64,000 nt of DNA from Reinekea sp. G2M2-21 (GCF_015687175.1 NZ_JADPQG010000002.1:124001-188000), one strand, 5' to 3'. Numbered from the stretch's first letter, positions 1-9,572 are shown. The notes: a model not told the origin generated them from the letters alone. Translations and numbers: made by a program.

Positions 1-1
1 T

Positions 2-286
2 ATTTCCCTGCTGCATGAGCCGACACACCGCATCTACGTGGCCGACCTGATTGTGAAAGTGCGCGATAAGTTCATCACGCCGTTTCCGCTGTTTCACCCT
101 AACCGGTATCGCGAATCCGTTGCGCGGGTGACCGCACTGGCACCACATTATGTGCTGTTAGCACACGGGGGCGAGCTGCAAACCACGCCCGACCACCCTT
201 GTTTTTCAGTACATACGCCCGCATTGCCCAGAACGCACTGGCGAGCGGTGAAGTATCGCTTCCGGCAAATGCTGCAGCGAAGTTAG
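2..286 (+). CDS. C-terminal part of an MBL-fold hydrolase (partial)
   Basis: The reading frame is open from the window edge to the stop at 286, so only the last ~94 residues are present. The stretch HRIYVADLIVK followed ~30 residues later by VLLAHGG resembles the end of metallo-beta-lactamase-fold hydrolases, where a substrate-release strand is followed by a late metal-binding His in an HG motif. The catalytic HxHxDH motif would lie upstream of the window. The family call is an inference from these two segments, and the substrate is unknown. A GTG at position 38 lies inside the domain and is unlikely to be the true start. Confidence 0.5.
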   Translation: MSLLHEPTHRIYVADLIVKVRDKFITPFPLFHPNRYRESVARVTALAPHYVLLAHGGELQTTPDHPCFSVHTPALPRTHWRAVKYRFRQMLQRS

Positions 287-431
287 CTATTCCCATAACA
301 CAACGTTCGCAACCACTCAGGTGCTACCCAAAGTGACCTCATTGCTACTTTGATGACAGTGCTGGGGTTTCAGGTGGCCATGCGTATTCTTACTTGTGCA
401 ATGCAGGTCATTGCTGCCAAGGAGAACGCAC

Positions 432-710
432 ATGAACAATTCCATCGACGCCGCCCTGCTGTTTGCCGCTAAAAACGAAGGTTATCGAGCCATGCTGGGT
501 ATCATTACCGAGGGCAACATTGCCGAGGGCATCCTTAGCTGGGCGGCATTGAACACGCAAACCGGTGACTGTGTGGTGCCAGATATGGACGCGTATTTTT
601 CCCAACACCCTACCGCACGCTGGCAGACATTGAACCCCAGGCAACTTCGCGAATATTTGGCACGGCACGACGAAACCGCTTTTTTGTATTCTCAGCACAA
701 ACGCGCCTGA
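432..710 (+). CDS. hypothetical protein, 92 aa
   Basis: I chose the ATG at 432 because AAGGAG lies just upstream at 419-424; an upstream in-frame start at 396 has no such site. The product is small, soluble and mildly acidic with no signal peptide or membrane segment. It carries ITEGNIAEGILSWAALN near the middle and a basic C-terminus. I do not recognise a family. It lies alone between the MBL-fold gene end and a long AT-rich gap. Confidence 0.6.
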   Translation: MNNSIDAALLFAAKNEGYRAMLGIITEGNIAEGILSWAALNTQTGDCVVPDMDAYFSQHPTARWQTLNPRQLREYLARHDETAFLYSQHKRA

Positions 711-1442
711 TCAGATTTCTGCTAAATATTTGCACAGAACTAAAACTAAGATCGGCTTAGATTTCGTCTTGACTTACAACACATCTGAGCCGTTTCGATC
801 GCGTTTTAATGTCTCCTGAGTCGGACGCATCTCCAAAGGCATCCTTCACAATGAGAATCATTTAAAGACATGTTCACCAATAGCGACACTGTGAAATTAT
901 CGTGCGGAAGAAGGATAAAATTGAGACGGAAAAAGGCAGCTTTGATTCTTTCTGCTTACCTTACTCTAATCAAATTAAGCGTCGAGCATGAGCAAACCGC
1001 TATAAAAAATTCACAACAACGATCCGCTATGGATCTGAATGACACGCCAGCACAATTACTCCTGTGATCCTGTTCAAAACATTGCAAAAAAATGAAAAGT
1101 CAACCGCAAAACCCATAAATAAGAACCCAGTCACACAACGCCTTTTTAAGCGCGCTATTCCATTCGATATCGGGAACTTTCGAGCTTTTTTTCCTCGAAT
1201 TCTGGATCATTAATTCACAAAAAAAAGATTCAAACTGGTCAAATAGAAAAACACGAAACCGACTTCACAAAACCAGTGTTCAACAGTTCTCTTTTTACAA
1301 TTACGAAGTATGAGACCATCGTGTCCGCTCAGCGTCTTGCTGTCATGAGCCTGGAAAGCGTCGCACTACCCTGCGATAAAATGGAAATTGAGCGCTCATT
1401 TTCACAAAAAAATAGAGCTCAGAAAAAAATAATGGAACGATC
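711..1442. other. AT-rich intergenic region upstream of the S8 protease
   Basis: This stretch of about 730 bases holds no convincing gene. A 65-codon frame at 870-1067 has no ribosome-binding site, unusual composition and no recognisable product. The region is rich in A/T runs and presumably carries the promoter of the protease at 1443. A Fur-box-like inverted repeat at 850-862 is listed separately. Confidence 0.5.
850..862. promoter_or_regulatory. Fur-box-like inverted repeat
   Basis: AATGA-GAA-TCATT is a perfect 5+3+5 inverted repeat and resembles the core of Fur boxes (TGATAATnATTATCA class). It lies about 580 bases before the next convincing gene, so its target is unclear. A chance match is possible in such AT-rich DNA. 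Confidence 0.25.
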
Positions 1443-3461
1443 ATGACCCCTAATAAAAAAATTATCACCAGCGCCGTTTTTGCTTCACTGGTGCTATCCG
1501 GTTGTAATGTCAGTAGCTTTGATTCAGCTACCGATGCAGAAAAAAATGAAGGAGTACAAGCAGAACAACCTATTGTTAACGTCCCAAAAAACGCAGAAAA
1601 CCGATATGTCGTTGTCTATAACAACGCGGCAAAAGACAGAAACTCAGTGCTGCGGGATAACGGCGAGTTTTCAACTCGAAGAGCTGAACGAACGCTGTCC
1701 ACGTTCAATGTCAACGTCAATAACATTATCGAACATCTACCGAGCAACAACGCTACCGTCGTCACGTTGAATGACGAACAGTTGGCTGAGCTGCAAGCGA
1801 TGACAAACATCGCGACCTCGCCAATTGCCATGGTCGAACCCGACGTTAAGCGCAAACTCATTGAACCGTTCCTCGATAACAGTCCGCTGCTTGCCGCAGA
1901 GTCATCACCTTATGGTATTGCCCTGGTCCAAGCTGACAAGGTGTCCGACCAATATGCGGGAAACCAAACACTTTGTATTATTGACAGTGGCTATGACATT
2001 GCCCATGACGACCTGCAAAAAGTCGGTGTAACCGGCGGCAATACCGCCTCTTCAGCCGGTCAATGGAACGTAGACAAAAACAGCCACGGTACACATGTTG
2101 CCGGTACGATTGCAGCCTTAGGAGGCAATGGTATTGGCGTTCGTGGTGTTCATCAATCCGGTAACTTGAACTTGCACATTGTGAAGGTCTTCACCGCCGA
2201 TGGCTGGGCATGGGGTTCCGATCTGGTTAAGGCCATCGCGCAATGTCGAGACAATGGTGCCAAAGTTGTCAGCATGAGCTTAGGCGGCGGTGGTGCGTCT
2301 AACTACGAACGTAATGCGATGAATGATTTCTACGCGAACGGAATGTTGCTCATTGCAGCGGCCGGTAACGATGGCAACAGCAGCTTCTCCTATCCTGCTT
2401 CGTATGATGCGGTCATGTCTGTCGCCGCGGTAGACCGCAACCGAAACCGAGCCAGTTTCTCGCAATACAATGCACAGGTCGAAATATCCGGCCCGGGTGT
2501 CGCGGTAAAATCCACGGTTCCAAATAACGGTTATGCCTCTTACAACGGCACCTCCATGGCGACCCCACATGTTTCCGCGGTTGCGTCACTGGTTTGGAGC
2601 TACGCTCCGAACTGTTCAGCGGCAGAATTGCGTGATGCGATGATCAACTCCGCACAAGACTTGGGTAGCGCAGGACGAGATCAATCGTATGGTTACGGTT
2701 TAGTACAGGCATTGGCCATGAAAACGAATCTGGAATCCCGCAGCTGTGCTTCTGGCGATACCGGACCGACCGATCCGACCGATCCAACTGACCCAAGTAT
2801 CGTGGATCTCAGCAATGGTGTCGCCGTCAGTCAGCTCAGTGGACAAGAGTCAGCAACATTGCCGACCATCGCTTATCGTCTCAATGTACCGACCAACGCA
2901 ACGGATCTGGTCATTTCAATTTCCGGTGGTTCAGGCGACGCTGACTTATATGTTCGTCATGGCGTGGAACCTGAAATGAAAGCCTACACCTGCCGTCCTT
3001 ACAATTGGGGCAACAATGAGACATGCACGATCTCGAAACCAGACTCTGGTGACTGGTACATCATGCTGCATGCCTACAGTAATTTTGCCGGCGTATCCCT
3101 GAAGGCTTCCTACCAAGAGCCCGTGAGCCAAACCGAACGAATTCTGTTTGAAGGTTTGCAAGCGAAAAAGGGCGATATGCTGCTCGATCAAGATGGCAAG
3201 GCCTTTGTGGTCACTGTTGACGATACCATGAAGAAAGTTACTTTCACCATTTCAGGTGGCAGTGGTGACGCGGACCTGTATTTACGTCAGGGTGCAGCAC
3301 CAACTCGTCGTGTTGCAGACTGCAAACCCTTTGTCGATGGCAATGAAGAGGTTTGTACCCTGGAAGGCACTGACTTAGTACTTGGTGATTGGTACGTCGG
3401 CGTTCAAGCGTTCGAAGACTTTTCGGATGTGGATTTATTTATTGATTTAGAAAAAAAGTAA
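1443..3461 (+). CDS. S8 subtilisin-family serine protease lipoprotein with two PPC domains
   Basis: Predicted surface or secreted protease that hydrolyses proteins outside the cytoplasm. The N-terminus has a lipoprotein signal with lipobox LSGC. An inhibitor-I9-like propeptide (about residues 50-145) precedes the S8 domain. The catalytic triad is visible as Asp181 (IIDSGYD), His215 (HGTHVAGT) and Ser371 (NGTSMATPH). A short linker of repeated Pro-Thr-Asp units (about residue 440) leads to two pre-peptidase C-terminal (PPC) beta domains, each with the motif SGGSGDADLY. The PPC domains are usually trimmed after secretion. It is monocistronic, with its own terminator downstream. The family call is secure; lipid anchoring is inferred from the lipobox. 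Confidence 0.93.
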   Translation: MTPNKKIITSAVFASLVLSGCNVSSFDSATDAEKNEGVQAEQPIVNVPKNAENRYVVVYNNAAKDRNSVLRDNGEFSTRRAERTLSTFNVNVNNIIEHLPSNNATVVTLNDEQLAELQAMTNIATSPIAMVEPDVKRKLIEPFLDNSPLLAAESSPYGIALVQADKVSDQYAGNQTLCIIDSGYDIAHDDLQKVGVTGGNTASSAGQWNVDKNSHGTHVAGTIAALGGNGIGVRGVHQSGNLNLHIVKVFTADGWAWGSDLVKAIAQCRDNGAKVVSMSLGGGGASNYERNAMNDFYANGMLLIAAAGNDGNSSFSYPASYDAVMSVAAVDRNRNRASFSQYNAQVEISGPGVAVKSTVPNNGYASYNGTSMATPHVSAVASLVWSYAPNCSAAELRDAMINSAQDLGSAGRDQSYGYGLVQALAMKTNLESRSCASGDTGPTDPTDPTDPSIVDLSNGVAVSQLSGQESATLPTIAYRLNVPTNATDLVISISGGSGDADLYVRHGVEPEMKAYTCRPYNWGNNETCTISKPDSGDWYIMLHAYSNFAGVSLKASYQEPVSQTERILFEGLQAKKGDMLLDQDGKAFVVTVDDTMKKVTFTISGGSGDADLYLRQGAAPTRRVADCKPFVDGNEEVCTLEGTDLVLGDWYVGVQAFEDFSDVDLFIDLEKK

Positions 3462-3485
3462 GTCAGTAAACGCTTGATTTGATTC

Positions 3486-3520
3486 AAAGCCCTCAACGTT
3501 AGAGGGCTTTTTTTATTTTA
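3486..3520 (+). terminator. Rho-independent terminator of the S8 protease gene
   Basis: AAAGCCCTC (3486-3494) pairs with GAGGGCTTT (3502-3510) around a 7-base loop and is followed by a T-rich run. It lies 25 bases after the protease stop codon. Confidence 0.9.
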
Positions 3521-3629
3521 TACGAAATGCACGGTAATGCTCAGTCGTCGATCTGAAGGACCCGGAGGGCGGCCTGACATGGCAAATTTCTGCACCCGCT
3601 GAGGTAGATAGCAATTATTCAGAGCTGGC

Positions 3630-5006
3630 CTAAAACCGATAACTCACTGACGCTATCAATCGGTCGCGATCATCCGCACCATTCAGGAAACTGAAATCGC
3701 CATCAACATAATCGATGTAACGCAGAGTCGTCGACAGTTGATCGTTCACATCGTATTCCACCGTAACACCCTGCAAACGCCCACCACTGGCATCAATATC
3801 AAAACCTATCACCTGACCAGTCAGGGTTAAGCTATCACGCAGAAAACTTTTGGAGTACATAACAGCCCATTGCACTGACTTTTCATCGGTTTGCAGAAAG
3901 TTCTTTGTGTCGTAATCCAAGATGGACGTCGTCTGCACCTCAGCTACCAAACGCCCCAGAACGCTATGATTGAAATCAAAGCCGACGGTACCCGCAGCGC
4001 GCTCAAAGCTGACTAGTTCGCCGGGCAGCATACCGTCCAACGCCTGAGCTTGCAGACCATCAACGAACGCCGCTTCGGCTTTCCACAGTACCGAACCCAT
4101 GACGTAACTGCCCGCGACACCCACGGTCGTAGTACGAGGATAATGCAATGCCACGGGGGCAGGTCCCATACCAGTCATCCCTAACTCCACTACCGGTGCA
4201 TGTTCCAGCTGAGAAATCACATTCAACTGCCAGTCAAGCGGACCGACAACGCCAGACAGCGACGTAAAACCACCGGCGTTTTCAAACGCCAATCCTTCCT
4301 GCGTCAATTCAAGGTTAACGGCATCCAGTAACATCTGTATACCGGTGTCAAAATCACTGCCTTGTGTCGGCAACTGGTTCAACTGGTGTCTATGCACCAC
4401 ACCGGCTTTTACCCGCACCGGACCCACCGCACCTGAGACCAGTGAGGTCCACGCCGGTAGCACGGCATCATCGATATCCTGCAAACCGGGTACCGATAAA
4501 TTCTGGGCGTTTAATACGTTCGACACTGACAAAGCATCGGCCAAGCCCAGGGTGACGGTTTGCACCCCGGTGCTGACTTGCCAATTATTTATCCGATACT
4601 GTGCCACCAATTCTTTAAGCTCCGCTTGAACCTGACGGGCGTCGATGTCTGCTTCGGACCAATCGTCATCGCCACGCAACCAGAAAATGCCATCCACGCT
4701 CAACAGCGCTTCGCCACTCAGAGACAGCTGTTCATTGGGCTGAAAGCTGAATGACGGGCGGTAACTGAGCTGTCCACTGGTAACCCCGGAATACAAATCC
4801 TCCACGGCATTACTTTTATCACTGTTCACGTTAATCACCGTTTGCGCGCCAACCTCATGCGACAGACTGAACAAGCTGGGTTCTGCCGCGCTGGTTTCGA
4901 CGTCGATATCGGCGAAGGCATCGTCACTGAACATGTCATCAAAATCGTCGGCTGCGCCTATCGCACTGACCACGGAACAAAACACAGAAAACACAAATTT
5001 GTTCAT
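3630..5006 (-). CDS. predicted outer-membrane beta-barrel protein of an MMPL/LolA-like exporter set
   Basis: 458 residues from the ATG at 5006; an upstream in-frame start at 5066 would place charged residues before the signal peptide. MNKFVFSVFCSVVSAIGA is a typical Sec signal. An acidic stretch (DDFDDMFSDDAFADID) follows, then alternating amphipathic strands ending in VSYRF, with the terminal Phe typical of BAM-inserted barrels. It is the last gene of tetR-MMPL-LolA-like-barrel. Such trios move lipids or hydrophobic compounds between membranes, with the barrel as the outer-membrane element. The exact family (DUF1302-like or other) is unresolved; role inferred from neighbours. Confidence 0.75.
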   Translation of the reverse strand: MNKFVFSVFCSVVSAIGAADDFDDMFSDDAFADIDVETSAAEPSLFSLSHEVGAQTVINVNSDKSNAVEDLYSGVTSGQLSYRPSFSFQPNEQLSLSGEALLSVDGIFWLRGDDDWSEADIDARQVQAELKELVAQYRINNWQVSTGVQTVTLGLADALSVSNVLNAQNLSVPGLQDIDDAVLPAWTSLVSGAVGPVRVKAGVVHRHQLNQLPTQGSDFDTGIQMLLDAVNLELTQEGLAFENAGGFTSLSGVVGPLDWQLNVISQLEHAPVVELGMTGMGPAPVALHYPRTTTVGVAGSYVMGSVLWKAEAAFVDGLQAQALDGMLPGELVSFERAAGTVGFDFNHSVLGRLVAEVQTTSILDYDTKNFLQTDEKSVQWAVMYSKSFLRDSLTLTGQVIGFDIDASGGRLQGVTVEYDVNDQLSTTLRYIDYVDGDFSFLNGADDRDRLIASVSYRF

Positions 5007-5069
5007 CGTTTTTACCTTTTTCTTCCGGTCTTTTACTCGAAAGCCTCGTTGCCAAAGCGATGCCATAGG

Positions 5070-5852
5070 TTATAGACCCTGCTCTAAGCGTGTCAGGGTG
5101 AAATCGTCAGGGTTTACATTAAAGTCCACATCGATGTTGTCCATTTTCATTAGTGTACGGTGCACAGTCTGACCATTTTTCTGCGACACCATCTGCGTTT
5201 CCGTCGCAATCCAATAGCCACCGATCTCAACAAAATTGGCGATGTTCATCAATTTCACTTCGCCCTTTTTCTGCAAATAGCTGATACCACGGGTGATGTG
5301 AAAGTTATCCTGCCGGACATAGGCAATGGATTTGGTGTAGCCGGTTTTTTCAACAACCTCGTCACTGACCGGCGTTGATTCAATCACCCAAACCTTCACG
5401 CCATTAATGTCATCCTCCTTGACCAACTCATAAGTCCATTCTTCCAGGTTGCGTTTTGACATATCCGCGTAGGTAAAGTCGCTGCCCATAAAGGAGCCGG
5501 TTTTATCACCGCTGGCAATACGCTTCGCTTTACCCAGCGACGGCAGAAGCATCCATTGATCGTCATCGGCGTCAGCCGCCTCATAATCGAACATTAAAAA
5601 ACCAGTGCCTTTCACATCGCTGGGTTCCAGGAAAAACATCAAGGATTTATCAACGCCATCAATTTCGGCACTGACGCTTTGCATGGAACGCACTCGCTGT
5701 TTGCCTTTGTTGTCGACCAGCACCATAGTCATGTTCGATTTCATCGATTGCGGTTCAGCGACCTGATCAACTTGCTGCATAATTTCGTCAGCGGTCATAG
5801 CGAAGGCCGGGACAGACAAACCAGCGATCAGGGTGACTATCATTTTTTTCAT
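5070..5852 (-). CDS. outer-membrane lipoprotein-sorting (LolA-like, PF17131-type) periplasmic protein
   Basis: 260 residues beginning with signal peptide MKKMIVTLIAGLSVPAFA. The mature part has the family's hallmarks: a SMKSNMTM strand, DVKGTGFLMFDY, the WMLLPSLGKAKRIA segment, GSFMGSDFTYADM and a late TLMKMDNIDVD strand. Members are LolA/LolB-fold periplasmic proteins that accompany MMPL-type RND transporters and are thought to shuttle a hydrophobic substrate. It starts 9 bases after the MMPL gene's stop and ends 63 bases before the barrel gene, so the three are almost certainly one operon. The substrate cannot be read from the sequence. Confidence 0.88.
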   Translation of the reverse strand: MKKMIVTLIAGLSVPAFAMTADEIMQQVDQVAEPQSMKSNMTMVLVDNKGKQRVRSMQSVSAEIDGVDKSLMFFLEPSDVKGTGFLMFDYEAADADDDQWMLLPSLGKAKRIASGDKTGSFMGSDFTYADMSKRNLEEWTYELVKEDDINGVKVWVIESTPVSDEVVEKTGYTKSIAYVRQDNFHITRGISYLQKKGEVKLMNIANFVEIGGYWIATETQMVSQKNGQTVHRTLMKMDNIDVDFNVNPDDFTLTRLEQGL

Positions 5853-5861
5853 ATTTCGCTC

Positions 5862-8321
5862 CTAGTGCGCTGTAACAGCGCTCTCTTTGTGATGACGGTA
5901 GTACCAACGCAGTAAAAATGGCGTCAGGGTAAAGTTAGAAATCATGGCCAGAATAAAGGCGGTGCCACATAAAAAGCCGAGGTTAAAAATGCTGTGCACA
6001 TCGCTGAACAAAAAGACGTAAAAGCCTGCGGTTAACACGATGCAGGTTGTGAATAATGCCTGGCCCGCACCGGCGAACGCATCTTGCATGGCAGCCTGAA
6101 CACTGTGCCCCTGCTCCAGGCCATGGCGGAAGTGATGGGTGAAGTGCACGGTGTTGTCGACAGCAATACCAATAGCAATGGTCGCGACGAGCATGGTTAA
6201 CATATCCAGTTGAATGCCCAGCGGGTACATTAAGCCCATGACAACCAGAATCGGTGCGATATTCGGAATCATGGCCAGCAATCCCAGCGGAATCGAGTTC
6301 AGTAACAGCATCATCATCAGTGCAATGACAAAGGCCGCCACCAGATAGCTGGACGCTGTATCAAACACCAACTTGACCATGGTGCCGGACATCAGCGCAA
6401 TCATGCCGGTGACATCAACCTGAGCCATATCCCCGAAACGACGATTACCTTCAACGGCGATCTCATCGACAAACGCCGAATAGAACATCAGATCACTCCA
6501 GGGCAACACCAGCGTGACTTTGGTTTTGGTAAAGTCGGCATCGACGAGTTGGTACAGCGTGTCAGCGGCGGAGTTTTCAAATAGAAATATTTCTTCGTTC
6601 AGCAATGACTGAGAGTCCGGCAATTTAAAATGTTCGTCACCACCACCCTGCAGTGCCCGGTTCGATTCTTTGATAATGTCGATTAACGAATTTACCCCTT
6701 TGATCTCAACCGGCCCCTTTTTATAAACTTCGAGCTCCTCCTGCCACTGCGCCAGCGTGTTTAAGAACTCCAGATCTTTAGCGCCATTCACTTTGCCGGT
6801 ATCCAGAATTAAATCCAGTGTCATCGTGCCGCTGAGTTCTTCATCGATAGTCTGAGTGGCCTGTACGATCTGCAGATTGTCCGGCATCCAATTCAGTGGG
6901 TCATGCGAGAACTGCAATTTGGTGATCTGTGTAAGAGAAAGCAGCGACGCCACCAACCAGAACAACGCAATCTTACCACCGTGTTTCCAGCTAAATTTTC
7001 CGATCCAATCAATCCAACGGGCAACAGCGGCATGTGAACTGTCTGCCTTGACTTTGCGCATGGGAATAACCATGACCAAAGCCGGAATAACAGTAACCGT
7101 GAGCAGGAAGGCCATCATTACGCCGATGGCTGAGAATATACCGAGGTTGCGGATCGGTACGACATCGGCGATCGACAGCGACAACAAACCTCCGGCCGTG
7201 GTCAGAGACGTTAACAGCATGGGAATGGAAGTTCGGTGAACGGCGTGAAACATCGCGTCTTTCTTGTCTTCACCGAGCTGTATTTTTCGGTAAAAATGCG
7301 TTAACAGGTGCACGGCATCGCCAATCGTGATGGCCAGCAAGAACGACGGCAATAGCACAAGCGGTATCTGCACTTTGTTGCCGCTGATAACCAACATCGA
7401 CATGGTAAAAATCAGTGCAGCCAACACGGCCAACATGGGAGCGATGACGGCATTTGCCTGGCGGAAAAAAGCCACCAACGTCAACACAATCAACACCACC
7501 GTCAAACGCAGAAAGAACAGCATTTCCGATTGCATGGTACCTTCGAGTGCGTCGTTCATGGCCGGAATTCCGGCCATTAGTGGGTTAAGGTCCGCGTAAT
7601 CAGCCTGAATAGCATCCAGTTCCGCGAGCATATCGCGGACCTGAAACTGGGTGACAAAGGGAATGTCATTCTCGATGACACTGGCGTCGCCGGCATCGAC
7701 CTCGAAGGCATCGGTGCTGAACAAATCATCGCTGAATGCTTCGTCGAAACTGTCCACGTCAGCTGATTCACCACCGGCGGCTGCGTAGTCATAGGTGGCC
7801 GGTTCTATCATCATAAGTGCCATGGTACGGGCATCGTTCACTAAGACGCTGCTGGCCAACGTGCTTTCCTGAATACGTTGCTCCAACTGCGCAAGTTCGG
7901 CCGGTGTTTGCGGAATCGCCTCAATCAGGTCGAGCACTTCGAGTGAATCATCCGTACCACGTTGATAAGGCGCGTTGATGATCGAAGTGACTTCTTCCAC
8001 ATAGGGGACGTCGTTTTCAATACGGCTTTGCATCGCTTGCAGGCGAGTTAGAAAGTCGGTCGACATCACATCACCGCGCAACGCCAGCATAACGATGTCG
8101 TTACGGCCAAACTCTTCCTTTACGCGGTCGTAGATCACCCGCACCGGCGCAGTTTCTTCGACAAAACTTTCCATTTCCGGATCGATCTCGACAAAACGCA
8201 ACGATTGCCCAAAGCCGACAATGATCAACAAAAAGAGCAATAACGACAGCTTAGGTCGTTTCATAATGGCAAGGCTAAAGAACGAAAATTTCGTTTCCAG
8301 CCGGTGCTTCCAGTTCGACAT
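5862..8321 (-). CDS. MMPL/RND-superfamily transporter
   Basis: 819 residues, a full-length two-fold RND exporter. TM1 lies near residues 25-45 (LSLLLFLLIIVGFGQSL), followed by a large periplasmic loop. A five-helix MMPL bundle spans about residues 265-420 with the motif IGDAVHLLTHFYRK. TM7 (about 450), a second periplasmic loop and a second MMPL bundle (about 645-805) with VDNTVHFTHHF follow. An Asp-rich insertion near residues 190-215 in the first loop is notable. The start overlaps the stop of the tetR gene by one base, so translation is probably coupled. It should be proton-driven with lipids or hydrophobic compounds as likely substrates, by family analogy only. Confidence 0.93.
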   Translation of the reverse strand: MSNWKHRLETKFSFFSLAIMKRPKLSLLLFLLIIVGFGQSLRFVEIDPEMESFVEETAPVRVIYDRVKEEFGRNDIVMLALRGDVMSTDFLTRLQAMQSRIENDVPYVEEVTSIINAPYQRGTDDSLEVLDLIEAIPQTPAELAQLEQRIQESTLASSVLVNDARTMALMMIEPATYDYAAAGGESADVDSFDEAFSDDLFSTDAFEVDAGDASVIENDIPFVTQFQVRDMLAELDAIQADYADLNPLMAGIPAMNDALEGTMQSEMLFFLRLTVVLIVLTLVAFFRQANAVIAPMLAVLAALIFTMSMLVISGNKVQIPLVLLPSFLLAITIGDAVHLLTHFYRKIQLGEDKKDAMFHAVHRTSIPMLLTSLTTAGGLLSLSIADVVPIRNLGIFSAIGVMMAFLLTVTVIPALVMVIPMRKVKADSSHAAVARWIDWIGKFSWKHGGKIALFWLVASLLSLTQITKLQFSHDPLNWMPDNLQIVQATQTIDEELSGTMTLDLILDTGKVNGAKDLEFLNTLAQWQEELEVYKKGPVEIKGVNSLIDIIKESNRALQGGGDEHFKLPDSQSLLNEEIFLFENSAADTLYQLVDADFTKTKVTLVLPWSDLMFYSAFVDEIAVEGNRRFGDMAQVDVTGMIALMSGTMVKLVFDTASSYLVAAFVIALMMMLLLNSIPLGLLAMIPNIAPILVVMGLMYPLGIQLDMLTMLVATIAIGIAVDNTVHFTHHFRHGLEQGHSVQAAMQDAFAGAGQALFTTCIVLTAGFYVFLFSDVHSIFNLGFLCGTAFILAMISNFTLTPFLLRWYYRHHKESAVTAH

Positions 8322-8932
8322 TACTTAGTCTCCAGTTCAAAATAAGAGGTCACCATGGCCGTATTCAGCACGGCAAGGTTATCGAAAAATTCTTCATTGA
8401 TTTCATCCGGATGCAGTTCCTTTAATATCGGTTGCAGCAGTTTTGGACCCAGCATAAGACTTTGCAACGCGGTCCGAAGGACTAGCGGGTCTACCGGTTT
8501 TCCGTGTTTGTCGATAATGTTTTCTGCAATTTTGGTGGCCGTCGCCAGCGCAGGGCGCATCAGGTTTTCCAAAATCCAGTCGCGCATTTCACTGCGTTCA
8601 TATACCAGGGTTCGCACCACCAAATGCGTTAACTCAGGCGGTACCGTTCGGTAGAAATAGATCAGGAAATCCTGCAAATTCATCTCATTGACATCCTCGA
8701 CCGACTCCTGCGCCCGGGCCATAGCCGACTCAATGTAGGACTTGATCATTTCCCGGAACAAACCGCTCTTTGAACCAAAGTAATAGGCGATCATCGCTGA
8801 GTTCACCTTGGCTTTATCAGCAACTTTGCGGATGGAAATATTGGCGTAGCTGTTTTTTAAAAACAGCTCACGGGCTGCCGTCAGCAAGGCCGCGCGCTTA
8901 TCGTCTTCCGAACGAGGGGTGATTTCTGACAT
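8321..8932 (-). CDS. TetR/AcrR-family transcriptional regulator
   Basis: 203 residues. The N-terminal TetR helix-turn-helix lies near residues 12-58, with ISIRKVADKAKVNSAMIAYYF as the recognition region and FGSKSGLF after it. The C-terminal ligand domain (about 75-200) is of the type often found beside MMPL exporters. It is the first gene of the exporter operon and overlaps the next start by one base. A perfect 18-base palindrome 14 bases upstream of its start (8946-8963) is the obvious operator, suggesting repression of the whole operon relieved by an effector, probably the exporter substrate. Confidence 0.93.
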   Translation of the reverse strand: MSEITPRSEDDKRAALLTAARELFLKNSYANISIRKVADKAKVNSAMIAYYFGSKSGLFREMIKSYIESAMARAQESVEDVNEMNLQDFLIYFYRTVPPELTHLVVRTLVYERSEMRDWILENLMRPALATATKIAENIIDKHGKPVDPLVLRTALQSLMLGPKLLQPILKELHPDEINEEFFDNLAVLNTAMVTSYFELETK

Positions 8933-8945
8933 CCCGATACCCTTA

Positions 8946-8963
8946 ACTAATCAATTGATTAGT
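8946..8963. promoter_or_regulatory. predicted TetR operator (18-bp perfect palindrome)
   Basis: ACTAATCAATTGATTAGT is a perfect palindrome directly upstream of the tetR start at 8932. Its size and position fit autoregulatory operators of TetR proteins. The half-sites CTAAT and ATTAG recur in inverted order at the next promoter (9573-9611). Confidence 0.7.
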
Positions 8964-9011
8964 AGGGTAGTCAGGAAGGTTAGGAAGTAACAGGACTATC
9001 GTTCATCAAAT

Positions 9012-9027
9012 TTAATCAAATGATTAA
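9012..9027. promoter_or_regulatory. second near-palindrome upstream of tetR
   Basis: TTAATCAAATGATTAA is a palindrome but for the central bases and shares AATCA/TGATT with the operator at 8946. It overlaps the stop codon of the upstream gene, where the tetR promoter probably lies. It may be a second operator. Confidence 0.4.
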
Positions 9028-9572
9028 CTCGTCGGTATTCGGCAGAATCCCTGAGCCGGGACATCCAAGGCTGCGTTGAATTTACTGGACAGGTTCTGGA
9101 ACGCGATTAAACCCGTTAACTCGACGATTTCGTCATCGCTGAACACCGCCTTCAGGCGCGCCATCAGCGCTTCGCTGACCTGCGTGTCCGAGCGTGTGAC
9201 GGCCTCTGTGTACTCCAAGGCTAGCCGTTCCTGCTCGGTATAGCAGTCCGCGTTTTGCCACTGTTCCAGGGCCTCCACCTTATGCATCGCACCTGCGCGT
9301 TGCATCAGGGTATTGGAGTTGATATCCACACAGAAGGCACACCAGTTAATTTGCGACACGCGCACGGTGACCAATGAGCGCAACACCGGTGTTAACGGCG
9401 AAGAACGCCTGTCCAACGCACCATACAGCAGTGCCACGGTAGCAAACAGCCAGGGACTTCGGCCCCAGAGCAATCCAGGTTTCAGAACCTGGCCGTACTT
9501 ACGACGTTGGCGCCAGAAAAACGGCCGGATGAAAAACGGATATTGGTGCAGAGACTTTTCGTTTATTCGCAT
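9024..9572 (-). CDS. carboxymuconolactone decarboxylase-family (AhpD-like) protein
   Basis: 182 residues with a CMD/AhpD-like core. The region RSLVTVRVSQINWCAFCVDINS holds the redox CxxC (WCAFC) and the downstream residues expected in AhpD-type peroxidase-related proteins. A second half (SDDEIVELTGLIAFQNLSSKFNAAL) matches the paired helices of this fold. Such proteins act as alkylhydroperoxidase-like thiol enzymes. It is transcribed away from the small membrane protein at 9645, and the shared promoter carries two identical inverted repeats. The same strand leads on to tetR, but the gap has its own operator, so they are probably separate units. Confidence 0.85.
   Translation of the reverse strand: MRINEKSLHQYPFFIRPFFWRQRRKYGQVLKPGLLWGRSPWLFATVALLYGALDRRSSPLTPVLRSLVTVRVSQINWCAFCVDINSNTLMQRAGAMHKVEALEQWQNADCYTEQERLALEYTEAVTRSDTQVSEALMARLKAVFSDDEIVELTGLIAFQNLSSKFNAALDVPAQGFCRIPTS

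Noticed and set aside
870-1067. 65-codon frame downstream of the Fur-like site
   Set aside because: No ribosome site, odd composition and no recognisable domain; an intergenic frame in AT-rich DNA.
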